Source: Gemmatimonadetes bacterium 2013_60CM_65_52 (GTDB lineage Bacteria > Gemmatimonadota > Gemmatimonadetes > Gemmatimonadales > Gemmatimonadaceae). From it: 64,000 bases of DNA. Every line of letters begins with the position of its first letter. The first letter of the stretch is position 1. A program made the position numbers and the translations under genes. This document shows positions 48,615 to 57,393 of the stretch, one piece after another. The DNA is taken from the NCBI GenBank assembly GCA_002215645.1, contig NGFI01000004.1:121924-185923 (forward strand). Reading direction: 5' to 3'. The notes under the pieces were generated by a model. It was given only the letters and a program-made list of their open reading frames with translations, did not search any database and was not told where the DNA came from.

Positions 48615-51600
48615 ATGCTCCGTCGCTCCATGGCGCTCACACTCGTCCTCGCCGTCACGGCACACGGACAAGGCACGCGACTGCTGCGCCAGCCGACCAT
48701 CAGCGGCAACACCATCGCCTTCGCCTACGCGGGCGACCTGTGGGTGACGTCGCGCGCGGGAGGCGCCGCCCGACGGCTCACGTCCACACCGGAGGTCGAG
48801 TCCGAGCCGCGACTCTCGCCGGATGGCAGCACCGTCGCATTCAGCCGCACCGCCTCGGGCAATACCGACGTCTACGTCGTTCCCACGGCGGGTGGCGAGC
48901 CGCGCCGGCTCACCTGGCACCCGGGACTGGACCGCGTGCGCGGATGGACACGAGACGGCAAGCGCGTCGTCTTCGCCTCCGACCGCGCGAGCATGCCGCA
49001 GTCGGCATACCTCCAACTGTGGACCGTGGCCGCGGACGGCGGTGTCGAAGAGCCGATGTCGCTGCCGCGCGCGTTCGCCGGCACGTTCTCGCCCGACGGA
49101 CGCCGCTTCGCGTACGAGGAGATCTCGACCGCATTCATCCCCGACTGGGTCGAGACGAGCCTGTGGCGCCACTATCGCGGTGGACGCACGCAGCCGGTGC
49201 GCATCGTCGATCTCGCCAACCACACGGTGGAGAAGCTGCCGTGGCGCGACAGCAACGACCGCAACGCGATGTGGGTAGGCAACACGATCTACTTCCTCTC
49301 GGATCGCGCCTACACCACGAACCTCTTCGCCTACGACCTCGGCACGAAAGCCGTTCGGCAGATCACGCGTCACGACGACTTCGACGTCATGAACGCGTCC
49401 GCCGACGGCGACGCCATCGTCTACGAGCAGGCGGGCTACGTGCATCTGCTCGATCTGAAGACCGGCGCAACGCGCCAGCTCGCAGTCGACGTCGTCGGCG
49501 ACTTTCCGTGGGCACGTCCGCAGTTCAAGCGTGTGGCGACGATGATCCGCGATGCTGCCCTGTCGCCGACCGGCGTGCGCGCGGCGTTCGAGGCGCGCGG
49601 CGACATCTTCACCGTCCCCACCGAGAAGGGTGATTCACGCAACCTGACGCAGACGTCGTCGGCGCACGAGCACAATCCTGCGTGGTCGCCCGATGGATCG
49701 CAGATCGCGTGGCTGAGCGATGCCGGCGGCGAGCATCAACTCATGATCGGCGATCAGCTCGGTCTCACGAAACCGCGCAGCGTGGCGCTGCCGGGCGGCG
49801 GGACGGCGTACTTCAACGAGCTGCGATGGTCGCCTGGTGGGAAGCAGCTGTCCGTCGCGGACAACCATCTCAATCTCTGGCTGGTCGACCCCGCCGGACG
49901 TACGGTGAAAATCGACGCCGACGGATTCAGCACGCCGGGCCGCTCGTTCGACGCGGTGTGGTCGCCGGACTCGCGCTGGATCGCGTACACGAAGAGCCTC
50001 GAGAACCATCTGCGCGCGGTATTCCTCTACAACGTCGCGGATGCGAAGGCGTATCAGATCACCGACGGGCTGGCAGACGCCGTGTCACCCGCGTTCGACG
50101 TGAGCGGGAAGTACCTCTACTTCCTCGCCAGTACGGATTACGGGCCTCGCACCGGCTGGCTGGAGATGAGCGCGGTCGATCGGCCCGTGCGCCGCGCGAT
50201 CTACGTCGCCGTGTTGAGCTCGACCGAGCCGTCTCCGTTGCTTCCGGAGGCCGGCGACGAGCCGCTTCTCCCTGCGGCGAAGCCGCGGGCGGATTCCACT
50301 GTTCGCGTAGATGTCGCCGGCATCGGGCAACGCATTCTCAGTCTCAGCGTTCCGGCGGGTGACTACGCGACGCTCATCGCAGGACCGAGCGGCTCCTTCT
50401 TTTATACCGAACCGATGGGCACGGGCGGTCCGGCCGCGGGCGCGCGGCTACAGCGCTATCAATTGAAGGAGCGCACCGCAGCACCGTTCCTCGACGGCAT
50501 CCGCGCCTACACCGTCTCCGCGGACGGAAAGAAGCTGCTCTATCAGGCGGCCGGCGCAGGTGCGCCGCGCTGGGGCGTGGTTGCCACCGACAAACCTGCG
50601 CGCGTCGGCGACGGCGCAATCAACGTCGCCCAGTTGGAATCATGGGTCGATCCGCACACCGAATGGGCGGAGATCTTCCGTGAGTCGTGGCGGAATCAAC
50701 GCGAGTTCTTCTATGACGCCAGCATGCACGGCGCCGACTGGAATGCCGTCTGGAAGAAGTACAGCCAGTTTCTGCCGTGGGTGAATCACCGCTCGGATCT
50801 CGGCTATGTCATCGCCCAGACGGGCGGCGAGCTCGTGGTGGGTCACTCGTACCTCACCGGACGCGGAGACGAGCCAACCGGCGACCCGCTTACCGTCGGA
50901 CTGCTCGGCGCCGACTACGCCGTCGAGAACGGCCGGTATCGGATTCGCCGTATCTATACCGGCGAGAACTGGAATCCCGATCTCCGCGCGCCGCTCAGCG
51001 CGCCGGGCATTCATGTCGCCGAGGGCGACTATGTGCTCGAGGTGAATGGCCGGCCGCTCGTGGCGCCCGCGAACATCTACTCCCTGTTCGAGGAGACCGC
51101 GGGACGACAGACCGTTCTTCGCATCAACTCGACGCCGGCCTTCGAGGGCTCGCGCCTGATCACGGTCGTTCCCGTGGCGACCGAAGACGGCCTGCGCACG
51201 CGCGCGTGGATCGAGGACAACCGGCGCAAGGTGGACGAGCTCTCGCACGGGCGCCTCGCCTATGTGTGGCTGCCCAACACGTCAACGCCGGGCTACACGG
51301 CATTCACCCGCTATTTCTTCGCGCAGCAGGACAAGGAGGGCGCGATCATCGACGAGCGGTACAATCACGGCGGGCTCGTGGCGGATTACATCGTGAACGA
51401 GCTCGATCGCAAGCAGATGGGGTACTTCGCGACGCGAGACGGCAAGCCGTGGACGTCGCCGGGGGCGGGGATCTATGGTCCGAAGGTGATGCTCGTGAAC
51501 GAGTCGGCCGGCTCCGGAGGCGACGCGCTTCCATACATGTTCCAGCAGCGGCATGTCGGTCCGCTCGTCGGCACGCGCACGTGGGGCGGGCTGGTGGGGA

Positions 51601-51857
51601 CCACGGGCGTTCCGCCGACGATCGACGGCGGCGGGATCACGGCGCCGAGCATCGCGTTCTACAGTGCGAAGGGCGAGTGGCGCGTGGAGAACGAGGGTGT
51701 CACGCCGGACATCGAGGTGGAGTACACGGCGGCTGACGTCATTCGCGGCCACGATCCGCAGCTCGAGCGCGCGGTGACGGAGGCTTTACGCCTGCTCGAT
51801 CAGAGCCCGGTGAAGAAGGCGAGCCGGCCCGTGCCGATCGATCGCGTGAAGCCCTAA
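48615..51857 (+). CDS. Tricorn-like secreted S41 protease
   Basis: 1080 aa from the ATG at 48615, which begins a signal peptide (LRRSMALTLVLAVTAHGQ); the frame is open for a further 71 codons upstream without signal features. The N-terminal half contains WD40/TolB-like propeller repeats (LSPDGSTVAFSRT, WSPDGSQIAWLS). A PDZ-like part precedes the S41 catalytic domain with the nucleophile loop NESAGSGGD (likely Ser967). The layout is that of bacterial tricorn relatives that degrade peptides. A GntR-type operator lies 17 bases before the start. Its TAA overlaps the stop of the convergent gntR gene. Confidence 0.92.
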   Translation: MLRRSMALTLVLAVTAHGQGTRLLRQPTISGNTIAFAYAGDLWVTSRAGGAARRLTSTPEVESEPRLSPDGSTVAFSRTASGNTDVYVVPTAGGEPRRLTWHPGLDRVRGWTRDGKRVVFASDRASMPQSAYLQLWTVAADGGVEEPMSLPRAFAGTFSPDGRRFAYEEISTAFIPDWVETSLWRHYRGGRTQPVRIVDLANHTVEKLPWRDSNDRNAMWVGNTIYFLSDRAYTTNLFAYDLGTKAVRQITRHDDFDVMNASADGDAIVYEQAGYVHLLDLKTGATRQLAVDVVGDFPWARPQFKRVATMIRDAALSPTGVRAAFEARGDIFTVPTEKGDSRNLTQTSSAHEHNPAWSPDGSQIAWLSDAGGEHQLMIGDQLGLTKPRSVALPGGGTAYFNELRWSPGGKQLSVADNHLNLWLVDPAGRTVKIDADGFSTPGRSFDAVWSPDSRWIAYTKSLENHLRAVFLYNVADAKAYQITDGLADAVSPAFDVSGKYLYFLASTDYGPRTGWLEMSAVDRPVRRAIYVAVLSSTEPSPLLPEAGDEPLLPAAKPRADSTVRVDVAGIGQRILSLSVPAGDYATLIAGPSGSFFYTEPMGTGGPAAGARLQRYQLKERTAAPFLDGIRAYTVSADGKKLLYQAAGAGAPRWGVVATDKPARVGDGAINVAQLESWVDPHTEWAEIFRESWRNQREFFYDASMHGADWNAVWKKYSQFLPWVNHRSDLGYVIAQTGGELVVGHSYLTGRGDEPTGDPLTVGLLGADYAVENGRYRIRRIYTGENWNPDLRAPLSAPGIHVAEGDYVLEVNGRPLVAPANIYSLFEETAGRQTVLRINSTPAFEGSRLITVVPVATEDGLRTRAWIEDNRRKVDELSHGRLAYVWLPNTSTPGYTAFTRYFFAQQDKEGAIIDERYNHGGLVADYIVNELDRKQMGYFATRDGKPWTSPGAGIYGPKVMLVNESAGSGGDALPYMFQQRHVGPLVGTRTWGGLVGTTGVPPTIDGGGITAPSIAFYSAKGEWRVENEGVTPDIEVEYTAADVIRGHDPQLERAVTEALRLLDQSPVKKASRPVPIDRVKP

Positions 51858-52651
51858 CGCTTGCGGGTGACGGCGGAGGCTGGCGTCCAACCGGGCCAGC
51901 TTCCGCGCTCCCCCTGCTTCGCGATGATGCTCGTGAGGCGCTCGGCGGCATTGTGCCAGTTCGTTTCCGCCGCGCGCTGTGCCGCATCGAGGTCGCCCTG
52001 TGCGATGGCGGCGGCGATCGTCTCGTGTTCCTTCACGGACGTCGCGAGCTGGTCGAGCAGGACGCTGACGTACAGTCGCGAATAGCGGTCGCTCTGCGGC
52101 TTGATGGCGCGATGCAACGTGAGCAGGCGGGGGCCGACGACGTCTTCGACGTAGCGGCTGTGGAACTCGAGGTCGAGCTCGAAGAAGCGCGAGGCGTCGC
52201 CGGGGCGCCGTGATTCCACCGCGAGTTGTGCGTTGGTGTCGCGGAGGCGGCGCACGATGTCGCGGCGTCGCGTGGCGGGAAGCGCGGCGGCGGTGCGTGC
52301 GGCGAGGCCCTCGAGATGTCCGACGATGAACATGACTTCGCGCCCATCGCTCATGGTGAGCGGTGCGACGATGAGGCGCCGTTCGCGGCCGTGCCCCTGG
52401 GCGGTGACGAAGCCTTCCTGTTCCAGGCGGTGGAGCGCGCTGCGGACGGGTGTGCGGCTCAGGCCGAGGCGTTGGGCGAGCACGCGTTCGGAGATGCGGG
52501 ACCCGGGAGGCAGTTGTCCGCCGACGATGACGAGACGGAGGTCGTGGTACGCGCGGGCGACGTTGTCCATCGGCGCCATGGGCGCGTCTGTCGCGGGGCG
52601 CGTGGTGCGGCGGGCGGTTTTCCTGACCGGGCGGCGGGTGGTGGCGGGCAT
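51854..52651 (-). CDS. GntR-family regulator with FCD domain
   Basis: 265 aa from the ATG at 52651; an ATG at 52687 would add twelve residues. A basic tail (residues 1-23) is followed by the GntR winged helix with ISERVLAQRLGLSRTPVR and the wing HRLEQEGFVTAQG. The C-terminal all-helical FCD domain carries metal-ligand-like residues (FELDLEFHSRYVE and a later EHETI). It is divergent from the racemase operon, with an operator candidate between, so it is the likely repressor, perhaps answering to an amino acid or N-acyl amino acid. Confidence 0.9.
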   Translation of the reverse strand: MPATTRRPVRKTARRTTRPATDAPMAPMDNVARAYHDLRLVIVGGQLPPGSRISERVLAQRLGLSRTPVRSALHRLEQEGFVTAQGHGRERRLIVAPLTMSDGREVMFIVGHLEGLAARTAAALPATRRRDIVRRLRDTNAQLAVESRRPGDASRFFELDLEFHSRYVEDVVGPRLLTLHRAIKPQSDRYSRLYVSVLLDQLATSVKEHETIAAAIAQGDLDAAQRAAETNWHNAAERLTSIIAKQGERGSWPGWTPASAVTRKR

Positions 52652-52742
52652 GGCGGCGAAGCTAGGGACGGCCAAAAAGACTCGCAAGCGACGCGGGGGT
52701 GCGCGGCGCGGCCCGGCGGTTCGAAAGCGCCGGACTGGTTGA

Positions 52743-52763
52743 CCATTGTGGTATACCGAATGG
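52743..52763 (+). promoter_or_regulatory. Candidate GntR operator and promoter of the racemase operon
   Basis: CCATTGTGGTATACCGAATGG is a near-palindrome around GGTATACC, with CCATT/AATGG outer arms. It overlaps the -35 of a plausible promoter, TTGTGG (52746-52751), 17 bases, TATGTT (52769-52774). The gntR start is 92 bases away on the other side, so it can control both directions. Confidence 0.55.
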
Positions 52764-52830
52764 CGTGATATGTTCGGGCCCGCGCCACGCCAGGGCGCGC
52801 CAGGTCCCTCCCACCAGCGGCCGATCCAAC

Positions 52831-53679
52831 GTGAGCGACGGTTCTCCCTCCAGAACGAGTCAGACGCCGTCCCCTGTGGCCGACCACGGGGACATTCACG
52901 TCCGCGCGCTGGCGTCGCTTCAGGACTTCCGCGACTGCGTCGAGCTTCAGGACGACGTCTGGGGACCGGAGTGGAGCGACACCGTCCCCGCCTCCCTCCT
53001 CCAGGTGGCGACCTACGTCGGTGGGCTCGCGCTCGGTGCGTTCACGACGACCGGTGCGCTCGTCGGATTTCTCTTCGGGCTCACGGGCGTGGAGAACGGC
53101 GAGGTCGTCCACTGGTCGCACGTCCTCGGGGTGCGTGACGCGACGCGCAATCTCGGTGTGGGACGCATGCTGAAGGAGGCGCAGCGGGCGGAGCTCGCGC
53201 GTCGCGGCGTGATCCGCATGTCGTGGACGTTCGACCCCCTCGTGGCGAAGAACGCCCACCTGAATCTCAATCGCCTCGGCGCGCGGGTCGTCGAGTACGT
53301 CCCCGACATGTACGGCACGACCACGAGCCCGCTGCACTATGGGCTCGCGACGGATCGTCTGGTGGTCACTTGTGACACGCACGCGACGCCGCCTTCGGAT
53401 CAACGCGAGGCGCCGTCGCCCGCGCCCGTGCTGACCCTCGACTCTCAACTCGACGCGCCGCCCTTCGATGGGGGAGCGCTGCCGCCACGACTCCGCATCG
53501 AGATTCCGACGGACATTCGTCAGGTGATCGATCAGGCGCCGGCAACGGCGGCGGAGTGGCGCGAGGCAGTGCGCGCGCATTTCCAGTGGGCACTGAGCAA
53601 CGCATACGAGGTGACCGGACTGTATCGCGAGCCTGTCACTTCGCGGTCGTTTTACACGCTCGTACGGCGGGTTGCATGA
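52831..53679 (+). CDS. GNAT-family acyltransferase (COG3375-like)
   Basis: 282 aa from the GTG at 52831; the frame is open back to 52699 but that part overlaps the promoter. The N-terminal half has a GNAT acyl-CoA motif, LGVRDATRNLGVGRMLKEAQ, and WTFDPLVAKNAHLNLNRLGA follows. The same family is encoded with the racemase and deacylase in Geobacillus kaustophilus, where it N-succinylates D-amino acids. Its stop overlaps the racemase ATG (ATGA). Confidence 0.8.
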   Translation: MSDGSPSRTSQTPSPVADHGDIHVRALASLQDFRDCVELQDDVWGPEWSDTVPASLLQVATYVGGLALGAFTTTGALVGFLFGLTGVENGEVVHWSHVLGVRDATRNLGVGRMLKEAQRAELARRGVIRMSWTFDPLVAKNAHLNLNRLGARVVEYVPDMYGTTTSPLHYGLATDRLVVTCDTHATPPSDQREAPSPAPVLTLDSQLDAPPFDGGALPPRLRIEIPTDIRQVIDQAPATAAEWREAVRAHFQWALSNAYEVTGLYREPVTSRSFYTLVRRVA

Positions 53680-54839
53680 CCGGCGCCACGAAGCTCCATG
53701 TCGATCGCATCGTGCTGCGCGAGGTCCGTCTCGCGCTGCGAGAGCCATTTCGCATCTCGTCGGGCCTCGTCACCGACCGGCGAATCGCGATCCTCCAGCT
53801 CTTCGACGTCAGCGGCGCGTCGACGTGGTCGGAATGCGTGGCGTTCCAGGATCCGAACTACACGTCGGAGACGATCGACACTGCGTGGCTCGCCATCACC
53901 AAGTGGTTGGCGCCGCGCGTGCTGGGCCGCACGATCGATGGACCAGCGTCGGTGCGCGCCATTCTCGAGAAGAACATTCGCGGCCACAACATGGCAAAGG
54001 CCGCCGTGGAGATGGGATGCTGGGGTCTCGCGGCGGAGCTGAGTGGACAACCCCTGTCGCTTCTTCTCGGCGGCACGCGCGACCGGGTGGCCACGGGCAT
54101 CTCGATCGGCATTCAGGCGTCGCCCGACGCGCTCGTGAAGCGGGCATCCGCTGCGCTCGAAGCCGGCTATCGCAAGATCAAGGTCAAGATTCAGCCGGGG
54201 CAGGATGTCGAGTACGTGCGCGCCGTCCGCCGGTCGCTCGGCGCAAAGGTGGACATCATGGCCGACGCGAATTCAGCCTACACGCTTGCGGATGCGGACC
54301 ATCTCGCGGCGCTCGACGTGTTCGAGCTCATCATGCTCGAGCAGCCGCTCGGCGACGACGATCTCGTTCGCCACGCGACGCTTCAGCGCCGCCTCATGAC
54401 GCCGATCTGTCTGGACGAGTCCATCACGTCGGTCGATCGGGCGGAGGACATGATCACGCTGGAGAGTGGCCGGATCATCAACATCAAGCCCGGACGCGTG
54501 GGTGGATTCAGCGCCGCGAAGGCGATTCACGACGTCGCGGCGGCCGCGCGAATGCCCGTGTGGTGCGGCGGCATGTTGGAGAGTGGAATCGGCCGCGCGT
54601 ACAACGTGGCGCTCGCGTCGCTGCCGAACTTCTCGCTCCCGGGCGATCTCAGTCCGAGCGCGCGTTACTGGGCGCGGGACGTCGTGTCGCCCGAGTGGAC
54701 GATGGACGGCGATGGCATGGTGCATGTTCCGCTCTCGCGGCCCGGACTCGGCGTGGACGTCGATGTCGACCGGCTCGACGCACTGACGATACGGCACGAG
54801 GAACTGCGGAGTACGGCCGCGATGGAGGTCGTTGCATGA
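53676..54839 (+). CDS. N-acylamino-acid racemase / o-succinylbenzoate synthase (enolase superfamily)
   Basis: 387 aa from the ATG at 53676. The catalytic set is complete: the KxK motif KVK (Lys169/Lys171) in YRKIKVKIQPG, metal ligands Asp197 (MADANSAY), Glu222 (MLEQPL) and Asp247 (CLDESI), and the opposite Lys271 (IKPGRVGG). Members do OSB synthesis in menaquinone formation (MenC), N-succinylamino-acid racemisation, or both. With a GNAT acyltransferase before it and an M20 deacylase after it, and no men genes nearby, racemisation is favoured. Confidence 0.93.
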   Translation: MTGATKLHVDRIVLREVRLALREPFRISSGLVTDRRIAILQLFDVSGASTWSECVAFQDPNYTSETIDTAWLAITKWLAPRVLGRTIDGPASVRAILEKNIRGHNMAKAAVEMGCWGLAAELSGQPLSLLLGGTRDRVATGISIGIQASPDALVKRASAALEAGYRKIKVKIQPGQDVEYVRAVRRSLGAKVDIMADANSAYTLADADHLAALDVFELIMLEQPLGDDDLVRHATLQRRLMTPICLDESITSVDRAEDMITLESGRIINIKPGRVGGFSAAKAIHDVAAAARMPVWCGGMLESGIGRAYNVALASLPNFSLPGDLSPSARYWARDVVSPEWTMDGDGMVHVPLSRPGLGVDVDVDRLDALTIRHEELRSTAAMEVVA

Positions 54840-56032
54840 GCGCCGTCGCGGATGCCGCTGCAGCGAACGGCCCGTTGAACGGCCGTCTCGTAGCGCTGCG
54901 CCGCGATCTTCATAGGCATCCGGAGCTGTCGTTCGCCGAAGTGCGAACGGGCGATCGGCTTGCGAGCGAGCTGGCGGCGTTGTCGCCCCGTCGCGTGGAG
55001 CGGGTGGCGCGCACCGGCGTGGTGGCGCGCATCGCCGGCCGCGATCCGTCGGCGCCGGTGGTCGCCATTCGTGGCGACATCGACGCGCTGCCCATTCACG
55101 AAGCAACGGGACTGCCGTTCGCCTCCGTGAACGACGGCGTGATGCACGCGTGCGGCCACGACGTGCATGCGACGTGGGCATACGGCGCCGCAGCGCTGTT
55201 GAGCGCCCATCCGGCCACGGGTGACGTGCTCGTGGTATTGCAGCCCGCCGAAGAAGTGGGAGAAGGTGCGTCGGCGGTGTTGGAGTCCGGCGCGCTCGAC
55301 GACGCACGCGTCATCTTCGGTGCGCATGTGGATCGTCGCTTTACGGTAGGGCAGGTCGTCGCTCAAGGCGGGCCACTTGCTGCGTCGGCCGATACGTTCG
55401 AGATCGAGTTGATCGGACGTGGCGCGCATGGCGCACGGCCGCACGAATCCGCCGATCCCATCGTGTGCATGGCGGCGATCATCTCGTCATTGCAGACGAT
55501 CGTCGCACGTCGTGTGAATCCAGCGACGCCGGCCGTGGTGACCGTGGGCATGGTGTCGGCGGGAACGGCGCCGAACGTCATTCCCGACCGAGCGGTGCTT
55601 CGGGGCACGCTGCGCGCGTGCGACGACGCGACGCGCGATCTGCTTCATGCCGAGGTGCGCGCCATCGCGACGCATGTCGGTGCCGCGCATCATGTGGACG
55701 TTCGCGTCTCGTCCGTCGGGACAGGTGTGCCGCCGGTGGTGAATGATGCACGCGCGGCGACGTGGGCAGCGGAAGCGGCGACCGCCGTACTCGGCGCCGA
55801 TGCAGTCGTTCCGCTTGGGACGCCGAACATGGCGGGAGAGGATTTCGCGTGGTATCAGCGCCGGATGCCGGGTTGCTTCCTGCGCGTCGGCGCGCGACGG
55901 GAGAACGAAGCGGTGATCGCGGCACACTCGCCACAGTTCGACGTGGCGGAAGACGCCATTCTCGTCGGCGCGCTGGTCCTCGCCGAGTGTGCGCGTCAGG
56001 CATCGTCGGCCCTCAACGCGGAGCGTAGGTGA
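54836..56032 (+). CDS. M20 amidohydrolase, probable N-acyl-L-amino-acid deacylase
   Basis: 398 aa, ATG overlapping the racemase stop. M20D features: RRDLHRHPELSFAEV, IRGDIDALPIHEATGLPFAS, MHACGHDVH with the metal-binding Cys/His, PAEEVGEGA with the catalytic Glu, and a closing NMAGEDFAWY. In the known pathway a desuccinylase of this family releases the L-amino acid. Stop overlaps the permease start (TGATG). Cytoplasmic. Confidence 0.92.
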   Translation: MSAVADAAAANGPLNGRLVALRRDLHRHPELSFAEVRTGDRLASELAALSPRRVERVARTGVVARIAGRDPSAPVVAIRGDIDALPIHEATGLPFASVNDGVMHACGHDVHATWAYGAAALLSAHPATGDVLVVLQPAEEVGEGASAVLESGALDDARVIFGAHVDRRFTVGQVVAQGGPLAASADTFEIELIGRGAHGARPHESADPIVCMAAIISSLQTIVARRVNPATPAVVTVGMVSAGTAPNVIPDRAVLRGTLRACDDATRDLLHAEVRAIATHVGAAHHVDVRVSSVGTGVPPVVNDARAATWAAEAATAVLGADAVVPLGTPNMAGEDFAWYQRRMPGCFLRVGARRENEAVIAAHSPQFDVAEDAILVGALVLAECARQASSALNAERR

Positions 56033-57393
56033 TGGCGACCTCTTCATCCGAGCTGCGACGCACACTCGGGTTCACCGATCTCGTGCTTCTGGCGGTCGGT
56101 ACGGTGATTGGATCGGGCATCTATCTCGTGCCCGGTACGGTGCTGCAACAGACCGGCGTGCAGACCGGTCCGGCGATGCTGGTGTGGGTGGTCGCCGGCG
56201 TGCTCTCGCTGCTCGGCGCACTGACGTACGCCGAGCTGGGTGCGATGAAGCCGGCCGCGGGGGGAATGTACGTGTTCATTCGTGATGCGTTCGGACCGCT
56301 GACGGCGTTTCTGTTCGGGTGGACGAGCTTCTTCGTCATCGCGAGCGGATCCCTCGCGACACTCGCCGTGGCATTCTCGCTATACCTGTCCCAGATCGTG
56401 CCGATGGGGCACGTGGCCTCGCGTGTGGTGTCCGTTGCCGTGATCGCTCTCACGGCTGCGGTGAACATTCGCGGAACGCGGCACAGTGCGACGATGCAGA
56501 ACTGGACCACCGGCTTCAAGATCGGCGCTCTCCTCCTGATGGGCACAACGCTCATCGCCTTCGGTCATCCGCCGGCGACGACGATTCCCGCGTGGCCCTC
56601 GTCGGTCTCGCCCTCGCTTCTCACCGGATTCGGTACGGCGATGATCGGCGTGCTGTGGGCATACGAGGGATGGCAGTACGTGACGTTCTCCGCGGGTGAG
56701 ACCATCGACCCGCAGCGCACGTTTCCTCGCGCAATCACGGTCGCGACGGCGGTGCTGGTCGTGACCTATCTGCTGGCGAGTTACGGCTATGTCGCAGCAC
56801 TTGGGCCGGCTGCCGCGGCGCACAGCGAGCACATTGCCGCGGATGCAGTCAGCGCGCTGCTCGGCACCGCGGCTGGAAAGCTCGTGGGTGCGCTGATCCT
56901 CGTGTCCATCTTCAGCGCGACGAACGGCCTGATGCTCACCGCTCCGCGCGTGTATTTCGCGATGGCGCGCGACCGCGTGTTCTTCAATCGGCTCGGTGTC
57001 GTGGATGAGCGCTTCGGCACGCCGGTCATCGCGATTGCCGCAATTGCATTGTGGGCGGTGGTGCTGGCCGTGACCGGAACGTTCGTGCAGTTGCTCACGT
57101 ATGTGGTTTTTACCGCCTGGATCTTCCATGGGCTTGGCGGCCTCGCCGTGATCGTGTTGAGACGACGCGAGCCGAACGCGATCCGACCGTTCCGTGTGCC
57201 GGGATATCCCGTAACGCCGCTGTTATTCGTGGCGTCTGCGCTGCTGCTCGTCGTCAACACCGTCATCGCGCAGCCACAGCGCGCCGTTGCTGGCCTGGCG
57301 GTGGTGCTGCTCGGAACGCCGGCCTACTTCGTCTGGCGTGCGAAGTCGCGGCGCGAGCCGGTGCTTACGAGACCACTCACTCAGGAAGGCTGA
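56032..57393 (+). CDS. APC-superfamily amino-acid permease
   Basis: 453 aa, about 12 membrane helices. The APC signature is seen in helix 1, TVIGSGIYLVPGTVLQ, and later AGGMYVFIRDAFGPL and FGTAMIGVLWAYEGWQYVTF. The start is ATG at 56032 (a GTG at 56029 is the alternative). It presumably brings amino acids or acylated forms across the inner membrane for the enzymes of this operon. The next gene begins directly after its stop. Confidence 0.93.
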   Translation: MATSSSELRRTLGFTDLVLLAVGTVIGSGIYLVPGTVLQQTGVQTGPAMLVWVVAGVLSLLGALTYAELGAMKPAAGGMYVFIRDAFGPLTAFLFGWTSFFVIASGSLATLAVAFSLYLSQIVPMGHVASRVVSVAVIALTAAVNIRGTRHSATMQNWTTGFKIGALLLMGTTLIAFGHPPATTIPAWPSSVSPSLLTGFGTAMIGVLWAYEGWQYVTFSAGETIDPQRTFPRAITVATAVLVVTYLLASYGYVAALGPAAAAHSEHIAADAVSALLGTAAGKLVGALILVSIFSATNGLMLTAPRVYFAMARDRVFFNRLGVVDERFGTPVIAIAAIALWAVVLAVTGTFVQLLTYVVFTAWIFHGLGGLAVIVLRRREPNAIRPFRVPGYPVTPLLFVASALLLVVNTVIAQPQRAVAGLAVVLLGTPAYFVWRAKSRREPVLTRPLTQEG

